From NCBI GenBank assembly GCA_016293265.1, contig JAEDEN010000068.1, forward strand, positions 1-8,537: a stretch of 8,537 nucleotides of DNA, written 5' to 3'. The stretch comes from Oscillospiraceae bacterium (lineage in GTDB: Bacteria; Bacillota; Clostridia; Oscillospirales; Oscillospiraceae). Of this stretch, positions 1 to 6,591 are shown in pieces. Under the pieces are notes generated by a model. The model did no database searches. It was not told where the DNA came from and saw nothing but the letters and a program-made list of their open reading frames with translations. Positions within the stretch are counted from its first letter, which is position 1. Each line of letters opens with the position of its first letter. A program made the translations under genes and the position numbers.

Positions 1-9
1 TCCTCCTTT
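1..9 (-). promoter_or_regulatory. Consensus Shine-Dalgarno of a leftward gene starting outside the window
   Basis: Read on the minus strand the first bases of the window are AAAGGAGGA, a full match to the anti-16S consensus. A start codon would lie just beyond the left edge, 95 nt or more downstream of the HD-hydrolase stop. No coding sequence of that gene is visible, so its identity is unknown. The match could be chance, but an eight-base consensus placed correctly behind a leftward gene makes a real start likely. Confidence 0.4.
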
Positions 10-44
10 CCAAATCACAACCACTTCGTTGGGTTGTGATTTGG
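10..44. terminator. Strong 13-bp hairpin, terminator-like on the plus strand
   Basis: Arms CCAAATCACAACC (10-22) and GGTTGTGATTTGG (32-44) pair perfectly around a 9-nt loop containing TTCG. On the plus strand the stem is followed by TTTT, which would suit a terminator for a rightward gene ending to the left of the window. On the minus strand no T-run follows; instead the stem abuts the Shine-Dalgarno at 1-9, so it would be a 5' leader hairpin there. Which role is real cannot be decided from this window. Confidence 0.5.
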
Positions 45-95
45 TTTTAGAAATACCCTTTTTGTGAGACCGCATGTTTATCCCTTTGGTACACC

Positions 96-692
96 TTATC
101 CCTTTTCCGCGGAGTCCGCCTTCCCTGCCGCCTGCGCCTCCCGGATCTTGCACAGCGTGTCCTCCCGCATTTTCTGCCGCAATCCCTTCAAATAGGGTGA
201 AAAAGCCACCTTGTCCTCGGCGTAGGTCATGTTCAGCTCATACTCCCGGGGAAGCCAGGTTTCAATGGCCGACTCATTGTGCTGGATCACCGCCTCCAGG
301 CCGTCAATGGCCTTGAAGATTTTCGCCTCCGGCGTTTCCCGGGCGGCCATTTCCCGGTAGAGCGCCCCCATCTCCCGGGCAAATTCCTCCGGCAGGGATG
401 CCACCCATCCATCCAGCAGCGCTTTTTCCCGCTCTTCATCGGCCTTTGTTTTTTCAAAGGCCGGGATATCGCCGGTGAAGGCCTCCCCCAGGTCATGGAT
501 CAGGCACATTTTGATCACCCGATCCATATCGGCCTCCGGGAATTCGTCCTTAAGAAAGTAGGCCATCAGCGCCGCCCTCCAACAATGCTCGGCAACGCTT
601 TCATGCCGCCCTCCGGAAGTATAACAGTGCCGTGTCGTATCCTTCAGCGCTTCCGCAACGTGCAGAGCGTCCAGCAGTCTCCTCGCTTCCAT
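96..692 (-). CDS. HD-domain phosphohydrolase (YfbR/HDDC2-like)
   Basis: Predicted 198-residue soluble metal-dependent phosphohydrolase of the HD superfamily. Members of the YfbR-like branch act on deoxynucleoside 5'-monophosphates; the substrate here is inferred from the family only. The metal-binding set is visible: H36 in SVAEHCW, H66-D67 in LIHDLGE, and D130 in KAIDGLEA. E70 and D75 (GEAFTGDIP) are the further conserved acidic residues of this branch. The frame is open upstream to 818, but the start at 692 is chosen because an AGAGGA ribosome binding site lies just before it and the sigma-A promoter -10 box (723-728) lies upstream of it, so earlier starts would not be on the transcript. 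The C-terminal ~20 residues are polar and Ala/Lys-rich. The gene is divergent from the spoIIQ-like gene. No terminator is seen between its stop and the left edge, so it may be cotranscribed with a leftward gene outside the window. Confidence 0.85.
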   Translation of the reverse strand: MEARRLLDALHVAEALKDTTRHCYTSGGRHESVAEHCWRAALMAYFLKDEFPEADMDRVIKMCLIHDLGEAFTGDIPAFEKTKADEEREKALLDGWVASLPEEFAREMGALYREMAARETPEAKIFKAIDGLEAVIQHNESAIETWLPREYELNMTYAEDKVAFSPYLKGLRQKMREDTLCKIREAQAAGKADSAEKG

Positions 693-722
693 CCATGTGC
701 ATCCTCTTCTGGTCTTTTTTTC

Positions 723-751
723 ATTATAGCATCCGGCCCATGGCGGCACAA
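723..751 (-). promoter_or_regulatory. Sigma-A promoter of the HD hydrolase gene
   Basis: On the minus strand: TTGTGC (-35, 746-751), a 17-bp spacer, then TATAAT (-10, 723-728), preceded by TGC as in an extended -10. Transcription would start near 716, giving a leader of about 24 nt that carries AGAGGA before the ATG at 692. Confidence 0.75.
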
Positions 752-802
752 GGCACCGCAACGGGCCAAAGGGGGGCGCTTTTTTACTCCCTCTGATTTT
801 CT

Positions 803-832
803 GTATACTTTCCCCCAAATTTGTCCATACTT
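803..832 (+). promoter_or_regulatory. Candidate forespore sigma-F/sigma-G promoter of spoIIQ
   Basis: GTATA (803-807) is followed after 15 bp by GTCCATACTT (823-832), which fits the sigma-F -10 pattern GGnnAnAnT except for the second G. The same -35 with an 18-bp spacer gives CATACTT (826-832), one base off the sigma-G -10 consensus CATnnTA. In B. subtilis spoIIQ is transcribed by sigma-F in the forespore. The predicted start near 838 leaves a short leader with AGGGAGGA at 851-858. The motif match is seen; the regulation is inference. Confidence 0.45.
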
Positions 833-862
833 TCCTCAGATTCCAAACCGAGGGAGGATATT

Positions 863-1561
863 ATGGAAAAGAAACTTTCATCCATTTTCAGCGGCACGGC
901 CTTTTATGTAAGCCTGGCTGTGTGCCTTGTGGCGGTGGGCATCGGGGGATGGTTCCTGCTGTTCGGCCAGAAGGAGGAGAATCCCCCTGTCCCCATCCCC
1001 AATTACGAGACGGTGACGGACACCACCACTTCAGCGGTGGTGGAGGTGCCCACCATCCCCCAGGAGCCGGAGCCGGAGGCCGCTGCGCCCGCAGAGCCCG
1101 TTTCCATGCCGGAGGAAATCATTGAGGAAGTACCCGTTATCGCCCAGGCGCCCCGCCTGATCGTGGAACCGCTGCAAGGAGAGGTCCTGACGGCCTTCTC
1201 CGTGGATGAGCTGCTCTATGACCCCACCATGGAAGACTGGCGCATCCATGCGGGAGTGGACATCGCCGCCGGAGAAGGGGCCGAGGTAATGGCCGCGGCC
1301 AGCGGCACCGTTATGGCGGTGCGGGACGACGCCATGCTGGGCACCACCGTGGTCATCGGCCATGAGGGCGGCTATCAGTCCACCTATGCCAACCTGCAGG
1401 CAGATCCCCAGGTAGCGGCAGGGGACCACGTTTCCGCCGGGCAGATCATCGGCGCCGTGGGCACCACCGCCGCAGCGGAGTCCGCCCAGACCCCCCACCT
1501 CCACTTTGCCGTGACGAAGGACGGCGATGTGGTGGATCCCCAGGATTTTCTGAAGGGGTAA
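863..1561 (+). CDS. spoIIQ: SpoIIQ-like M23 (LytM) metallopeptidase, membrane-anchored
   Basis: 232 residues. A short Lys-containing N-terminus is followed by one membrane segment (about residues 13-35), a Pro/Glu-rich extracytoplasmic linker (about 37-95), and a C-terminal LytM/M23 domain (about 98-230). The zinc-ligand motifs are complete: H129xxxD133 in WRIHAGVD, and H212-L-H214 in PHLHF. The run DPTMEDWRIHAGVDIAA is typical of SpoIIQ rather than of general cell-wall M23 enzymes. SpoIIQ sits in the forespore outer face and pairs with SpoIIIAH across the intermembrane space during engulfment; some clostridial versions keep the zinc site that B. subtilis has lost, and this one appears to do so. 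The ATG at 863 is preferred over the in-frame ATG at 821 because AGGGAGGA lies 4 nt upstream and 821 falls inside the candidate promoter. The alternative is another M23 envelope peptidase. The gene stands alone, ending in a bidirectional terminator. Confidence 0.75.
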   Translation: MEKKLSSIFSGTAFYVSLAVCLVAVGIGGWFLLFGQKEENPPVPIPNYETVTDTTTSAVVEVPTIPQEPEPEAAAPAEPVSMPEEIIEEVPVIAQAPRLIVEPLQGEVLTAFSVDELLYDPTMEDWRIHAGVDIAAGEGAEVMAAASGTVMAVRDDAMLGTTVVIGHEGGYQSTYANLQADPQVAAGDHVSAGQIIGAVGTTAAAESAQTPHLHFAVTKDGDVVDPQDFLKG

Positions 1562-1576
1562 GACCCTTCCCATAAC

Positions 1577-1610
1577 AAAAAGCCCCTGTTCACAGAACAG
1601 GAGCTTTTTT
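1577..1610. terminator. Bidirectional intrinsic terminator between convergent genes
   Basis: A-run plus AGC(C)CCTGTTC (left arm, to 1591), a 3-nt loop, and GAACAGG(A)GCT plus T-run (from 1595). The stem has one C/A mismatch. The plus-strand T-run ends spoIIQ, and the mirrored A-run gives a T-run on the minus strand that ends the leftward MATE gene, whose stop is only 3 nt away. Confidence 0.9.
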
Positions 1611-1612
1611 GC

Positions 1613-2995
1613 TTATTCGCCTTCCCCATCCCTTTCCTTGATCCTGGCGTCAGCAGAGCGCAGGGTGCGCCGCAGGAAGAAGGAGGACAGGAGCAGGGAC
1701 ATTCCCTCCGCGATGGGGAAGGCCAGCCACACCAGGGTCAGGATGCCGGTCTGGGCCAGGAGCCACGCCGCCGGCAGCAGCACCACGATCTGACGGCCCA
1801 CAGAGATGAGCAGGCTGTGGATAGGGTTGCCGATGGCCTGGCAGACCGAGCCGGCGATGATGCAAAAGCCTGCCAGCACGAAGTGCACACCCACGATGCG
1901 CAGGGCGGGAACACCGATGGAGAGCATCTCCGCCGAGGGGGAGAAAAAGCCCAGGAGCGTTTCCGGCACCAGCTCAAACAGGGCCACACCCACCGCCATA
2001 ATGGAGATGGCGGTGCAGATGGTGAGCTTCACCGTCTTTTTCACCCGGTCCATCCGGGCCGCGCCGTAGTTATAGGAAATGATGGGCACGCAGGCGTTGT
2101 TCAACCCGAAGACGGGCATGAAGATAAAGTTCTGGAGCTTGAAGTAGGCGCCGTACACCGCCGTAGCGGCCTCGGAAAAGCCCAAAAGGATCCTGTTCAT
2201 GGTAAAGGTGGTGATGGAACCCACGGACATCATCAAAATGGAGGGCAGACCCACCCGGTAGATTTCCTTTGCCGTGCCGCCCTCCCAGCGGATGCTCCGA
2301 AGGCGGAGGTGGACGTCGTGGTTCAGCCTCAGGTTCATCACAATCCCAACCAGGGCGGCCACGATCTGGCCCGCCACCGTGGCGGCGGCGGCGCCGGCCA
2401 CCTCCAACCGTGGGGCGCCGAAGAGGCCGAAAATCAGGATGGGATCCAAAACCATGTTGATCAGGGCGCCCAGCACCTGGGTGCACATGGACAGAAGCGT
2501 GCGGCCCGTGGCCTGGAGCATCCGTTCCATGGTAAACTGAAAGAAAATTCCGGCGGAAAGGCCCAGGCAGATGGCGGTATAATCGGCTCCGTAGGAGATG
2601 ATGGCTTCATTTGAGGTCTGCAGGGCAAAGAAGGGCCGGGCGGCAAAGATGCCGATGAGGGCAAAGGCGATGGCGTTGCAGATGGCCAGGAAAATGCTGG
2701 TGTTGGCGGCGCGGTCGGCGGCCTCCTGCCTCTTTTCCCCCAGGGAGCGTGACAGCAGGGCATTCATGCCCACGCCGGTGCCGCCACCCACGGCGATCAT
2801 CAGATTCTGGAGGGGCAGAGCCAGGGACACGGCGTTCAGGGCGTCCTGGCCCAGCTTTGCCACGAAAATGCTGTCCACCACGTTATAAAGGGCCTGGAAA
2901 AGCATGGAGGCCATCATGGGGACGGCCATGCCCGCAAGAAGCTTTCCCACCGGCAGCACACCCATTTTATTTTCCTTCGGGCTGGTGTGTTCCAT
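1613..2995 (-). CDS. MATE family multidrug/Na+ antiporter (first of two)
   Basis: 460 residues, the normal length for MATE transporters, with about twelve hydrophobic segments arranged as two six-helix halves. Typical features are the N-terminal helix 1 run MLFQALYNVVDSIFVAKLG (31-49), the QATGR turn (161-165), NMVLDPILIFG (180-190) ending helix 5/6, and SYNYGA (307-312) in the second half. MATE proteins export cationic drugs or metabolites in exchange for Na+ or H+; the substrate cannot be read from sequence. The ATG at 2995 follows AAAGGAA at a suitable distance. The gene lies 68 nt downstream of prfB in the same direction, but a strong terminator separates them and no clear sigma-A promoter is visible in the short gap. 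A small 6-bp hairpin (3011-3027) sits immediately upstream of the ribosome binding site. It is only distantly similar to the second MATE gene at 4292-5644, so this is not a recent tandem duplication. Confidence 0.9.
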   Translation of the reverse strand: MEHTSPKENKMGVLPVGKLLAGMAVPMMASMLFQALYNVVDSIFVAKLGQDALNAVSLALPLQNLMIAVGGGTGVGMNALLSRSLGEKRQEAADRAANTSIFLAICNAIAFALIGIFAARPFFALQTSNEAIISYGADYTAICLGLSAGIFFQFTMERMLQATGRTLLSMCTQVLGALINMVLDPILIFGLFGAPRLEVAGAAAATVAGQIVAALVGIVMNLRLNHDVHLRLRSIRWEGGTAKEIYRVGLPSILMMSVGSITTFTMNRILLGFSEAATAVYGAYFKLQNFIFMPVFGLNNACVPIISYNYGAARMDRVKKTVKLTICTAISIMAVGVALFELVPETLLGFFSPSAEMLSIGVPALRIVGVHFVLAGFCIIAGSVCQAIGNPIHSLLISVGRQIVVLLPAAWLLAQTGILTLVWLAFPIAEGMSLLLSSFFLRRTLRSADARIKERDGEGE

Positions 2996-3034
2996 AAAGT
3001 TGTTCCTTTCTCTCTTTTTGCAAGAGACGCATAC

Positions 3035-3061
3035 AAAAAGGACGCAAAACGCGTCCTTTTT
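3035..3061 (-). terminator. Intrinsic terminator of prfB
   Basis: Perfect 11-bp stem AAAAAGGACGC / GCGTCCTTTTT around the loop AAAAC. It begins 3 nt beyond the prfB stop and ends on a T5 run on the minus strand. It lies in the 68-nt gap before the first MATE gene. Confidence 0.9.
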
Positions 3062-3063
3062 GA

Positions 3064-4188
3064 TTACTTCTTCAGTTCGCCGGTGGCCAACTGGGTGAGG
3101 TAGGCGTTGAGGAAGCCGTCCAGGTCGCCGTCCATCACGTTATCGATCTGGCCGGTCTCAAAGCCGGTGCGGGTGTCCTTCACCATCTGGTAGGGCATGA
3201 ACACATAGGAACGAATCTGGCTGCCCCACTCGATCTTCATCTGGACGCCCTTGATATCGGAGATCTTCTCGGCGTGCTGCTGGGCCTTCAGCTCAGCCAG
3301 CTTCGCCCGCAGCATCTTCATACAGTTGTCCTTGTTCTGGAACTGGCTGCGCTCCTGCTGGGAGGCCACCACGATACCGGTGGGCTTATGGGTCAGGCGG
3401 ACGGCGGAGGAGGTTTTGTTGACGTGCTGGCCGCCGGCGCCGGAGGCGCGGTAGACCTGCATCTCGATATCCTCCTCGCGGATCTCGATGGTCTCGTCGT
3501 TTTCGATCTCGGGCATGACCTCCACTGCGGCAAAGGAGGTCTGGCGGCGGGCGTTGGCGTCAAAGGGAGAGACCCGCACCAGGCGGTGGACGCCGTTTTC
3601 GCTCTTGAGGAGGCCGTAGACATTCTCCCCCTCGATGGAGATGGCGGCGGACTTGATGCCGGCCTCGTCGCCGTCCTCATAGTCCAGGGTCTTCCAGGCA
3701 AAGCCGTGGCGCTCGGCCCAGCGGGTGTACATACGGAAGAGCATCTGGGCCCAGTCCTGGGCCTCGGTGCCGCCGGCGCCTGCGTGAAGCTGCAGGATGA
3801 CGTTGTAGCTGTCGTACTCGCCGGACAGAAGGGTGGTCATACGGGTCTCCTCCACCTTTTCCTCCAGCACCGCGTATTCCGCCTTCAGCTCCTCCAGGAT
3901 GTCGGCGTCATCCTCCTCCTGGCCCATCTCGCAAAGGGCGGTCAGGTCCTCCCAGGCGGAGATGAGCTTTTCGTGGCGGGCGACCTTGTTCTGGAGCTGC
4001 TTGAGGCGCACCTGAACCTTCTGTGAGCGCTGAAGGTCGTTCCAGAAGCCGTCCTGGGCGGTCTCATCCTCCAGGCGGGCAGCCTCCTGCCTGGCGCTTT
4101 CGATGTCCAGCGCGGCGGAGAGCTTGGTCAGCTCCGGCTCAATGTCCCGGAGCTTCTGCTTATAAACGTCGTATTCGATCAAAGCCAT
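3064..4188 (-). CDS. prfB: Peptide chain release factor 2, without the programmed frameshift
   Basis: 374 residues, close to the usual ~365. RF2 reads UAA and UGA stop codons in the ribosome and triggers hydrolysis of the peptidyl-tRNA ester. The stop-codon recognition tripeptide SPF is at 207-209 (VRVSPFDA). The catalytic GGQ is at 252-254 (RASGAGGQHVN). The C-terminal RF2 signature includes SQIRSYVF (323-330) and FETGQIDNVMDGD (343-355). The ATG at 4188 is chosen because it follows GGGAG with 8-nt spacing and begins the normal RF2 N-terminus. Further in-frame ATGs at 4203 and 4218 would add only 5 or 10 residues, and 4218 lies about 4 nt from the predicted transcription start. The position where most RF2 genes carry an in-frame UGA and a +1 shift reads GCG CTG GAC (A26 L27 D28) in an uninterrupted frame, so the autoregulatory shift is absent. 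Confidence 0.97.
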   Translation of the reverse strand: MALIEYDVYKQKLRDIEPELTKLSAALDIESARQEAARLEDETAQDGFWNDLQRSQKVQVRLKQLQNKVARHEKLISAWEDLTALCEMGQEEDDADILEELKAEYAVLEEKVEETRMTTLLSGEYDSYNVILQLHAGAGGTEAQDWAQMLFRMYTRWAERHGFAWKTLDYEDGDEAGIKSAAISIEGENVYGLLKSENGVHRLVRVSPFDANARRQTSFAAVEVMPEIENDETIEIREEDIEMQVYRASGAGGQHVNKTSSAVRLTHKPTGIVVASQQERSQFQNKDNCMKMLRAKLAELKAQQHAEKISDIKGVQMKIEWGSQIRSYVFMPYQMVKDTRTGFETGQIDNVMDGDLDGFLNAYLTQLATGELKK

Positions 4189-4228
4189 GGCGGTTTCTCC
4201 CATCACAGTGAATTTCATGAGCCATAAT

Positions 4229-4257
4229 ATTATATAGAGTATTGGCGGCTTTGTAAA
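4229..4257 (-). promoter_or_regulatory. Sigma-A promoter of prfB
   Basis: On the minus strand: TTTACA (-35, 4252-4257), a 17-bp spacer, and a perfect TATAAT (-10, 4229-4234). The predicted start near 4222 gives a leader of roughly 34 nt to the ATG at 4188. The promoter begins 34 nt after the stop of the second MATE gene, and no terminator is visible between them, so read-through from that gene is also possible. Confidence 0.8.
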
Positions 4258-4291
4258 GGAAAATATGGTTTTTTCACCGCTTTTCCGATAC

Positions 4292-5644
4292 TTATTTGGC
4301 CAAACTCCCCCTGTGCTTCCACTTTCCGCTGCGGTAATACCAAATCGCCGCGCCGCAGCCCACCACCCAGCCGATGCCATAGCCCCAGTACATGGCCTGG
4401 GGGCCAAAGTGGTTAGCCAGGAAGTACATACAGGGCACCCGAACCAGAATGAGGGACGCCACCACGTTTACCATGGGGAACACGCTCTCTCCCGCCCCCC
4501 GCATGGCGGCGTTGAGGACAAAGAGGGCGGAAAACAGCGCGTAAGGCGGCATGACGCAGTTGAGATAGATGACGCTGGCTTCCACCACCGGCTCATCGGG
4601 GGTGAAGAAGGCGGAGAACACATCGCCCCACAGCAGCAAAACCACCGTGGTAATCAGCGTCCACACCACGGCGGCCGCCGTGGCCGCCCGGGTGCCCTGA
4701 TTGGCGCGGTCCTCCAGGTTCGCCCCCATATTCTGCCCCACAAAGGCGGTGACGGCGCTGGAAATACTCTGGATCGGCAAAAAGGCCAAGGAGTCCAGCT
4801 TGTTGCCCACATTGAAGCCGGCGGCAAAGGCCTTGCCGTAGGTGTTGATCTTGGAAAGTGCGGTCATGGTGCCGATGGACACCAGGGACATCTGCAGTCC
4901 CGCCGGGAGGCCGATGCCGAATATTTTTTTGAACAGCTCCATATCCAGCTTCGCCTGAAGGGGATGGATGGCGATGTCGGGATAGTGGTGGTTGATATAC
5001 CACAGCCCGTACAGCCAGGAGAAGGCTTGTGCCAGGATGGTGGCAAGGGCCACACCGAATACACCCCAGCGGAACGCCAGCACAAAGACAAAATCCAGCA
5101 CGATGTTCATGACCGCGGCGATGGCCAGGAACAAAAGGGTTGTGCGGCTGTTGCCCAAGCCGTTGAGGATACCGGCGTTCAGGTTGTATCCGATGGTTCC
5201 CACAAGGCCTGCGGAAACCACGGTGAGATACATCCAGGTATCCTGATAGGCGGCCTGGTCCACCCGCAAAACCAGGAGGATGGGCCGCACCAGCACCACC
5301 GCCGCCAGCGTCACTGGCAGGATGAAGCGCAAAAAGGCGGCGTAGATGGTATCCACCGCCCCCCGGACCCCCTCCTTCTTTCCGGCGCCGTAATACTGGG
5401 CGATGACCACGGTGCCGCCGGTGGAAAGGCCGATGAACAGGGAGTTGAACAGCGTCATCACCGGGAAGCCGGTGCCCACGGCGGCCAAGGCCGCGTCAGA
5501 AACGTAGTTGCCCACCACCCAGCTATCCACCATATTGTAGAGCTGCTGGAAAAAGCTGCCCGCCAGCAGGGGCAGGGAAAAGGCAAGGATATGCCCGGCG
5601 GGAGAGCCCACCGTCATATTCCGGCCGGAAGAATCTTCTTTCAT
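4292..5644 (-). CDS. MATE family efflux transporter (second of two)
   Basis: 450 residues with about twelve membrane segments in two homologous halves. Visible family features: SFFQQLYNMVDSWVVGNYV in helix 1 (30-48), the loop QYYGAGKKE (83-91), NGLGNSR (161-167), FVGQNMGA (301-308) at the start of the second half's cytoplasmic loop, and AAMRGAGES (379-387). It is expected to export organic cations, drugs or metabolites by Na+ or H+ exchange; the actual substrate is unknown. Start at 5644: GAGGTG lies 5 nt upstream of the ATG. The C-terminus is short and basic (KWKHRG). It is transcribed away from exoA and toward prfB. Its helix 1 and loop motifs differ clearly from those of the MATE protein at 1613-2995, so the two are probably separate subfamilies with separate substrates. 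Confidence 0.9.
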   Translation of the reverse strand: MKEDSSGRNMTVGSPAGHILAFSLPLLAGSFFQQLYNMVDSWVVGNYVSDAALAAVGTGFPVMTLFNSLFIGLSTGGTVVIAQYYGAGKKEGVRGAVDTIYAAFLRFILPVTLAAVVLVRPILLVLRVDQAAYQDTWMYLTVVSAGLVGTIGYNLNAGILNGLGNSRTTLLFLAIAAVMNIVLDFVFVLAFRWGVFGVALATILAQAFSWLYGLWYINHHYPDIAIHPLQAKLDMELFKKIFGIGLPAGLQMSLVSIGTMTALSKINTYGKAFAAGFNVGNKLDSLAFLPIQSISSAVTAFVGQNMGANLEDRANQGTRAATAAAVVWTLITTVVLLLWGDVFSAFFTPDEPVVEASVIYLNCVMPPYALFSALFVLNAAMRGAGESVFPMVNVVASLILVRVPCMYFLANHFGPQAMYWGYGIGWVVGCGAAIWYYRSGKWKHRGSLAK

Positions 5645-5674
5645 GTGTACACCTCGTAAAATACTCTTTCTTTT

Positions 5675-5703
5675 ATCCTACCCGTTTTTTCTCCTTCCTG
5701 CAA
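5675..5703 (-). promoter_or_regulatory. Possible promoter of the second MATE gene
   Basis: On the minus strand: TTGCAG (5698-5703), a 17-bp spacer, then TAGGAT (5675-5680). The spacing is ideal but the -10 is imperfect. It lies about 30 nt upstream of the ATG, in the divergent region shared with exoA, which makes a promoter here likely even if this exact assignment is uncertain. Confidence 0.35.
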
Positions 5704-5705
5704 TA

Positions 5706-5734
5706 TTGTTTTTTCCCCTTTCCCACGATACAAT
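5706..5734 (+). promoter_or_regulatory. Sigma-A promoter of exoA
   Basis: TTGTTT (-35, 5706-5711), a 17-bp spacer, TACAAT (-10, 5729-5734). The predicted start near 5741 leaves a short leader with GGAGGA at 5753-5758. The -35 lies within about 10 bp of the possible opposite-strand -35 of the MATE gene, so the two promoters would be back to back. Confidence 0.7.
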
Positions 5735-5766
5735 AGGGAAAACAAACATTACGGAGGAACTTCCCT

Positions 5767-6519
5767 ATGCGTCTTATCTCTTGGAACGTCAACGGCCTGC
5801 GCTCCTGCCTGGGAAAGGGCTTTCTGGACTTCTGCGCCTTTGCCGACGCCGATATCATCTGCCTGCAGGAAACCAAAATGCGCCCAGAGCAGGCGGAATT
5901 CGACCTGGAGGGCTATCACCGCTTCTGGAACAGCGCCGACAAGGCGGGCTATTCCGGCACCGCCATCTTCACCCGGAAGGCCCCCCTGAAGGTGACCTAC
6001 GACTTCGGCATCGACGAGCACCGCCACGAGGGCCGGGTCATTACGGCGGAATATAAGGACTTCTTCCTGGTGTGCTGCTACACCCCCAATTCCAAGGACC
6101 AGCTTGCCCGGCTGGATTACCGTATGGCCTGGGAGGATGACATCCGGGCGTACCTGATGGAGCTGGACGGGGTGAAACCCGTGGTCTACTGCGGCGATCT
6201 GAACGTGGCCCACCAGGAGATCGACATCAAAAACCCCAAGTCCAACCGCCGCAATCCCGGCTTTTCCGACGAAGAGCGGGAAAAGATGACGGTGCTGCTG
6301 GAAAGCGGCTTCGCCGACACCTTCCGCCGCCTCCACCCCGATGCCACCGGGGCCTACTCCTGGTGGAGCTACCGCTTCAACGCCCGGAAAAACAACGCCG
6401 GGTGGCGGATTGACTATTTTCTCGTTTCCGAACGCCTCATGCCCCGGGTGACAAAGGCCGACATCTGGAGCGAGGTCATGGGCAGCGACCACTGCCCGGT
6501 GGTGCTGGAGCTGAACTGA
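5767..6519 (+). CDS. exoA: Exodeoxyribonuclease III / AP endonuclease
   Basis: 250 residues, matching B. subtilis ExoA (252) in size. It belongs to the Mg2+-dependent ExoIII/APE1 family, which cuts the backbone at abasic sites and removes 3'-blocking groups or nucleotides during base excision repair. The active-site residues are in order: N7 and N9 in SWNVNG, E35 in LQETK, Y105 in CYTPNS, D144 and N146 in GDLNVAH, D216 in WRIDYF, and the D241-H242 pair in GSDHCPV. The ATG follows GGAGGA with 8-nt spacing. No convincing terminator follows the stop, and yabP starts 72 nt later on the same strand, so some read-through into the sporulation/division cluster is possible. It is divergent from the second MATE gene. 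In B. subtilis exoA is not next to yabP. Confidence 0.96.
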   Translation: MRLISWNVNGLRSCLGKGFLDFCAFADADIICLQETKMRPEQAEFDLEGYHRFWNSADKAGYSGTAIFTRKAPLKVTYDFGIDEHRHEGRVITAEYKDFFLVCCYTPNSKDQLARLDYRMAWEDDIRAYLMELDGVKPVVYCGDLNVAHQEIDIKNPKSNRRNPGFSDEEREKMTVLLESGFADTFRRLHPDATGAYSWWSYRFNARKNNAGWRIDYFLVSERLMPRVTKADIWSEVMGSDHCPVVLELN

Positions 6520-6591
6520 GTCCTCCCGCCGCTTTTTTGCTTCTACTCCCGCCCCCCCCTGCATACCCTCTTTCCAGGGGAGGGACGAACC

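Noticed and set aside
1023..1044. Hairpin with CCACCAC/GTGGTGG arms inside spoIIQ
   Set aside because: It lies in the Thr/Ser/Val-rich linker coding region, where repeated ACC and GTG codons produce such pairing by chance.
3274..4026. 250-codon open frame on the plus strand opposite prfB
   Set aside because: Low-complexity Leu/Val/Gly/His-rich shadow of the RF2 gene.
4265..5659. 464-codon open frame on the plus strand opposite the second MATE gene
   Set aside because: Its translation is rich in His/Gly/Asp with no hydrophobic or domain pattern, as expected for an antisense shadow in GC-rich DNA; the opposite frame is a clear twelve-helix transporter with a ribosome binding site.
6543..6569. 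Sigma-E promoter for yabP, with CATACCCT as -10
   Set aside because: The -10 is one base from consensus, but no ATA-type -35 is present at the right spacing, so it was not listed as a feature.
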